Origin: Gillisella vitis
GTDB lineage: Bacteria; Pseudomonadota; Alphaproteobacteria; Rhizobiales; Rhizobiaceae
Length of the DNA: 64,000 nucleotides
Reading direction: 5' to 3'
NCBI GenBank assembly: GCA_009744235.1
Contig: WPHV01000010.1
Span: forward strand, 1 to 64,000
Part shown: positions 61,770 to 64,000 of the stretch, one piece after another
Numbering within the stretch: the first letter of the stretch is position 1
How the letters are laid out: each line of letters starts with the position of its first letter
Position numbers and translations under genes: made by a program
Notes under the pieces: model-generated
Database searches by the model: none
The model's input: the letters and a program-made list of their open reading frames with translations, nothing else
Told to the model about the DNA's origin: nothing

Positions 61770-62624
61770 TTATTGAACGAGGGCTGAAAATGTGCGGTTG
61801 GTGTTGGACGCGGTGGCGCAAAGCCATGCCGTTTTGGCAAAGCTGATGGTGGGAATGTTAAAGCTGAAATCAAATGGTCCGATAAAGAAGGTTTTGTCGG
61901 GATTTTTGCTGAGATTGAATTTTACATCCAGATAGTTCTTCTCGACGATGGTCTCGGGCGAAAACCGGGTTGAGGGCTGTCCATGAACCAGTGCAAAATG
62001 ACAGAGATTCAAAGAGATCGTGGTGATTTCCAGATCTCGGGGAATGGGCTCTCCCGGTCCATTAATGGCTGATAAACTGCCGCGATTGACATGTCCAATC
62101 ACCCGGCCGTTGATCACTTCTACATTGCCGGAAATCTCAAAGCGGATATTGGGCCGAATTGTCTGGCTGAGCGCAAAGGATTTGCGAGCTACATTCTTTT
62201 CCGTGACGTTCAACGGCGTGGTTTGCGGGGGATTTTGAAAGAACCTCTCCAGGGGGTTGGGGGCCATGACCACAGCGGCCCCAATGAAGAGTAGCGCGAA
62301 AGCCGTGCATCCCAAAGTATAGAAGATACAGGATGCGGCGCTGATCTGGGGGCTGCCACGACCGTTGATCAGCGAGGTCAGCCCCGCCAATCCACCCGCA
62401 GTGAGCAAGGTATACAGCGATATGTAAGAGTTCTTGATAAAATCTGGCAAACGCTCGAAATTTTCATCACCTAAAAACTTGCCGGCCATAGTGACGATGA
62501 AAATCACCATGGCAACGGAAAGCAGAAGAATAATTGTCGCCTCCAGCAATCCTCCCGACTCGCGTCGTCGAACGGCATGAATGCTTGGTAGTTTACTACC
62601 TTTGGCTGAATCAACTTGCGCCAT
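61770..62624 (-). CDS. Membrane protein of unknown function
   Basis: A 284-aa protein with three hydrophobic segments (about 27-48, about 68-90 and about 102-125) followed by a periplasmic or cytoplasmic domain of about 160 residues rich in beta-like sequence (NIRFEISGNVEVINGRVIGHVN; FFIGPFDFSFNIPTISFAKT). There is no signal peptide. Family unrecognised. ATG 62624 has GAGGA upstream. Codon use is less biased than in housekeeping neighbours, consistent with an accessory gene. Confidence 0.6.
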   Translation of the reverse strand: MAQVDSAKGSKLPSIHAVRRRESGGLLEATIILLLSVAMVIFIVTMAGKFLGDENFERLPDFIKNSYISLYTLLTAGGLAGLTSLINGRGSPQISAASCIFYTLGCTAFALLFIGAAVVMAPNPLERFFQNPPQTTPLNVTEKNVARKSFALSQTIRPNIRFEISGNVEVINGRVIGHVNRGSLSAINGPGEPIPRDLEITTISLNLCHFALVHGQPSTRFSPETIVEKNYLDVKFNLSKNPDKTFFIGPFDFSFNIPTISFAKTAWLCATASNTNRTFSALVQ

Positions 62625-62730
62625 CACACATCCTCGGCTGTGCCCGAGAAACAAAAATGTTATATATATAGCTAACATACAATTTATATTTAAGCAATAT
62701 AATTAAAACCTATGCGCGAACATTCAGAAA

Positions 62731-63087
62731 TCAGTCGTCATAAATATCGGTGTCGGGCAAATTATCTATGGCAAATCCGCGTGCTTCTCGGGCGATGCGA
62801 CATTCAGGGTCGCCGGGCATGCAATCGCGGCAGACCTGCGGACGAACGTCGTAAACTCCACAGCCGACATGCTTGCCAAGTTCGCCGGTCAGTGCCGCGC
62901 AGCGGCCTTTGCCCGCCGCATCGACGTCAAATTTCATGCCGCTCAGATCCGCTGCCACGAATTCATCAGGGATCTTTGCCAGCTGCTCGTCGCTCTCCAG
63001 CGAAAATCGTGGCCAGTCAGCCTGATAGGCGCAACAGGCGCCGCAGGTCTGGCAATCGAAAATTTCGGGCGGTGAGGTTTCCAGCAT
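62731..63087 (-). CDS. YkgJ-family cysteine-cluster protein
   Basis: A 118-aa soluble protein of the YkgJ zinc/iron-chelating cluster family. Conserved cysteines: DCQTCGACCAYQ near residues 11-22, GRCAAL near 62, VGCGVYDVRPQVCRDC (about 75-90) and PECRIA. Such proteins bind a metal cluster; function is not established. ATG 63087. It is separated from the membrane protein gene by about 106 nt and is not clearly in an operon. Confidence 0.88.
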   Translation of the reverse strand: MLETSPPEIFDCQTCGACCAYQADWPRFSLESDEQLAKIPDEFVAADLSGMKFDVDAAGKGRCAALTGELGKHVGCGVYDVRPQVCRDCMPGDPECRIAREARGFAIDNLPDTDIYDD

Positions 63088-63098
63088 GATTTGTCTTA

Positions 63099-63199
63099 GA
63101 GTCTGTCAGGTTCATATTGAACCAGACAGGCTCACGCTTTTCTTATTTTCGTTTGGCTTTTCGGGAAAACCGTTTTCCACTTTTCCCTAGAAACTCTAG
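63099..63199. repeat. Palindromic repeat, copy 2, plus CCACTTTTCC repeat
   Basis: 63099-63133 matches the dyad at 128-160. 63157-63199 contains GGGAAAAC-GTTTTCCAC-TTTTCCC with the AACTCTA tail, similar to 22226-22262. Both are intergenic. Confidence 0.7.
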
Positions 63200-63342
63200 C
63201 ACAAAAGCATCCGGAGCGGAATTGTTTCTGGCCAAAAAGCAGAAGGACGCCATGAGGCAGTTTGCTGGAATTCATACACGCTAAAACAACCAAAGGTTAG
63301 GGATTGGCGGTTACCATGCGCGCCTGTTCTTGAGGATTATCA

Positions 63343-64000
63343 ATGGAAGAGAATGCCATCACGCCGTGGGTCGACATCGGAGACTATGAGGCGATGACGC
63401 TTGCCATGGAGAATATGGGGGTGGCCGTCGCCCTGATGCGATTGGACGGGAGCCTGTTGTTTGCCAACAAGCCGTTTCGAACATTGCACGATTATGCCGC
63501 GCATCTGGCCCCAGCTGGTGGCTTCAGCGATCTTGTCCAGTCCGGGGCGCTCGCCCATTGGAATATCGATCCGGCCCGGTATTTTCAAACCCTGGTCGAG
63601 CGTCTTGTCGATAATGGCGGTCTGTGCCGGGATCAGCTCGAAATTGGCGACCGGATCATTGCGGTGGAAGACCGGCTGATCGAAGACCGGATGATCCTTT
63701 CGGTGCAGCAGGATATTACCGAGCAGATCGTCGCGGCACGTCGGCTGGCCTATCTTGCCAGCCACGACATTCTCACCGGCCTTGCCAACCGCGCCAGCGT
63801 CGAGGCTCAGCTTGATCGGTTGACGGCCATCAAGAGCGAGGGCAGAGGTCGGTTTGCGGTGCTGATTGGCGATCTCGATCTGTTCAAGGTCATTAACGAT
63901 ACCTATGGCCACGCGGCTGGCGATGCGGTGTTGCAGGAAATGGCCTGCCGCTTCCGAGCTGTCCTCGGCCGCAACGATTTCGCCGCCCGGCTCGGTGGCG
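63343..64000 (+). CDS. PAS-GGDEF signalling protein (C-terminally truncated by window)
   Basis: An open frame of 219 residues with no stop before the edge. ATG 63343 follows GAGGA. Residues about 20-125 form a PAS-like sensor (GVAVALMRLDGSLLFANKPFRTLHDYAA; RMILSVQQDITEQ). The GGDEF domain begins near 130 (LAYLASHDILTGLANRASVEAQL, LIGDLDLFKVINDTYGHAAGD). The window ends at ARLGG, just before the catalytic GGDEF signature. It is a probable diguanylate cyclase making c-di-GMP; whether an EAL domain follows cannot be seen. Confidence 0.9.
   Translation, partial: MEENAITPWVDIGDYEAMTLAMENMGVAVALMRLDGSLLFANKPFRTLHDYAAHLAPAGGFSDLVQSGALAHWNIDPARYFQTLVERLVDNGGLCRDQLEIGDRIIAVEDRLIEDRMILSVQQDITEQIVAARRLAYLASHDILTGLANRASVEAQLDRLTAIKSEGRGRFAVLIGDLDLFKVINDTYGHAAGDAVLQEMACRFRAVLGRNDFAARLGG

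Noticed and set aside
1..64000. CRISPR arrays, tRNA or rRNA genes
   Set aside because: No regularly spaced direct repeats of 25-40 bp and no cloverleaf or rRNA-like sequence were found by reading both strands; faint candidates could be missed without a search program.

Overview
The window looks like chromosomal DNA of a Rhizobiaceae alphaproteobacterium, most likely the Agrobacterium/Allorhizobium group. The evidence is GC-rich codon use, a rhizobial xylose ABC locus with its ROK regulator, a SinR/SinI- or AvsR/AvsI-like quorum-sensing pair, paired L,D-transpeptidases, several chemoreceptors, and abundant palindromic intergenic repeats. No rRNA or tRNA gene, prophage or CRISPR array was seen. 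Species assignment is inference; no database was searched.

Layout. 1-46 is the first 15 codons of an IS5-type transposase running off the left edge. 0.3-9.7 kb holds a zinc-type L-asparaginase, a DeoR regulator divergent from a DUF4406 protein, a lipoprotein, an exported OB-like protein, a lipid A phosphoethanolamine transferase, a GNAT, a GST, a DUF2087 protein and gamma-glutamyltransferase. 10-19.7 kb has a MarR/MFS efflux pair, a nitroreductase, a nuclease-like protein beside an unrecognised tandem paralogue pair, two tandem L,D-transpeptidases, and the OhrR/Ohr peroxide pair. 19.8-25 kb has a DUF4238 gene between short direct repeats, a histidine kinase plus single-domain response regulator, and the luxR-luxI pair. 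25-40 kb has pyrE, three chemoreceptors, a HerA-like ATPase, and a three-gene operon (cation/H+ antiporter, divergent pyruvate kinase, AEC permease) that begins in a sharply AT-rich patch.

40-53 kb has uppP, the xylFHG/xylR locus with a perfect 21-bp palindrome in the divergent promoter, a PemK-type toxin-antitoxin module, and a siderophore-type ABC operon with two adjacent binding proteins, divergent from a methyltransferase with an Irr-box-like site. 53-64 kb holds GNATs, a PfpI protein, NUDIX, two cytochromes c, an ADPRibase-Mn-like phosphatase, an azoreductase divergent from its likely HxlR regulator, sodB, and a PAS-GGDEF protein cut by the right edge.

The most striking find is at 53561-53706, upstream of a GNAT gene. 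There is a sigma70-like promoter, a probably leaderless 17-codon peptide MINTRTTISCTYFWAYR, and then three GC-rich segments that can form mutually exclusive antiterminator and terminator hairpins. This is the architecture of a rhizobial trpL attenuator, but with mixed aromatic codons (Tyr, Phe, Trp, Tyr) and a GNAT acetyltransferase downstream instead of trpE. Redox and stress circuits recur along the window as regulator/target pairs (OhrR/Ohr, HxlR/AzoR, MarR/MFS), each with a visible operator-like repeat.
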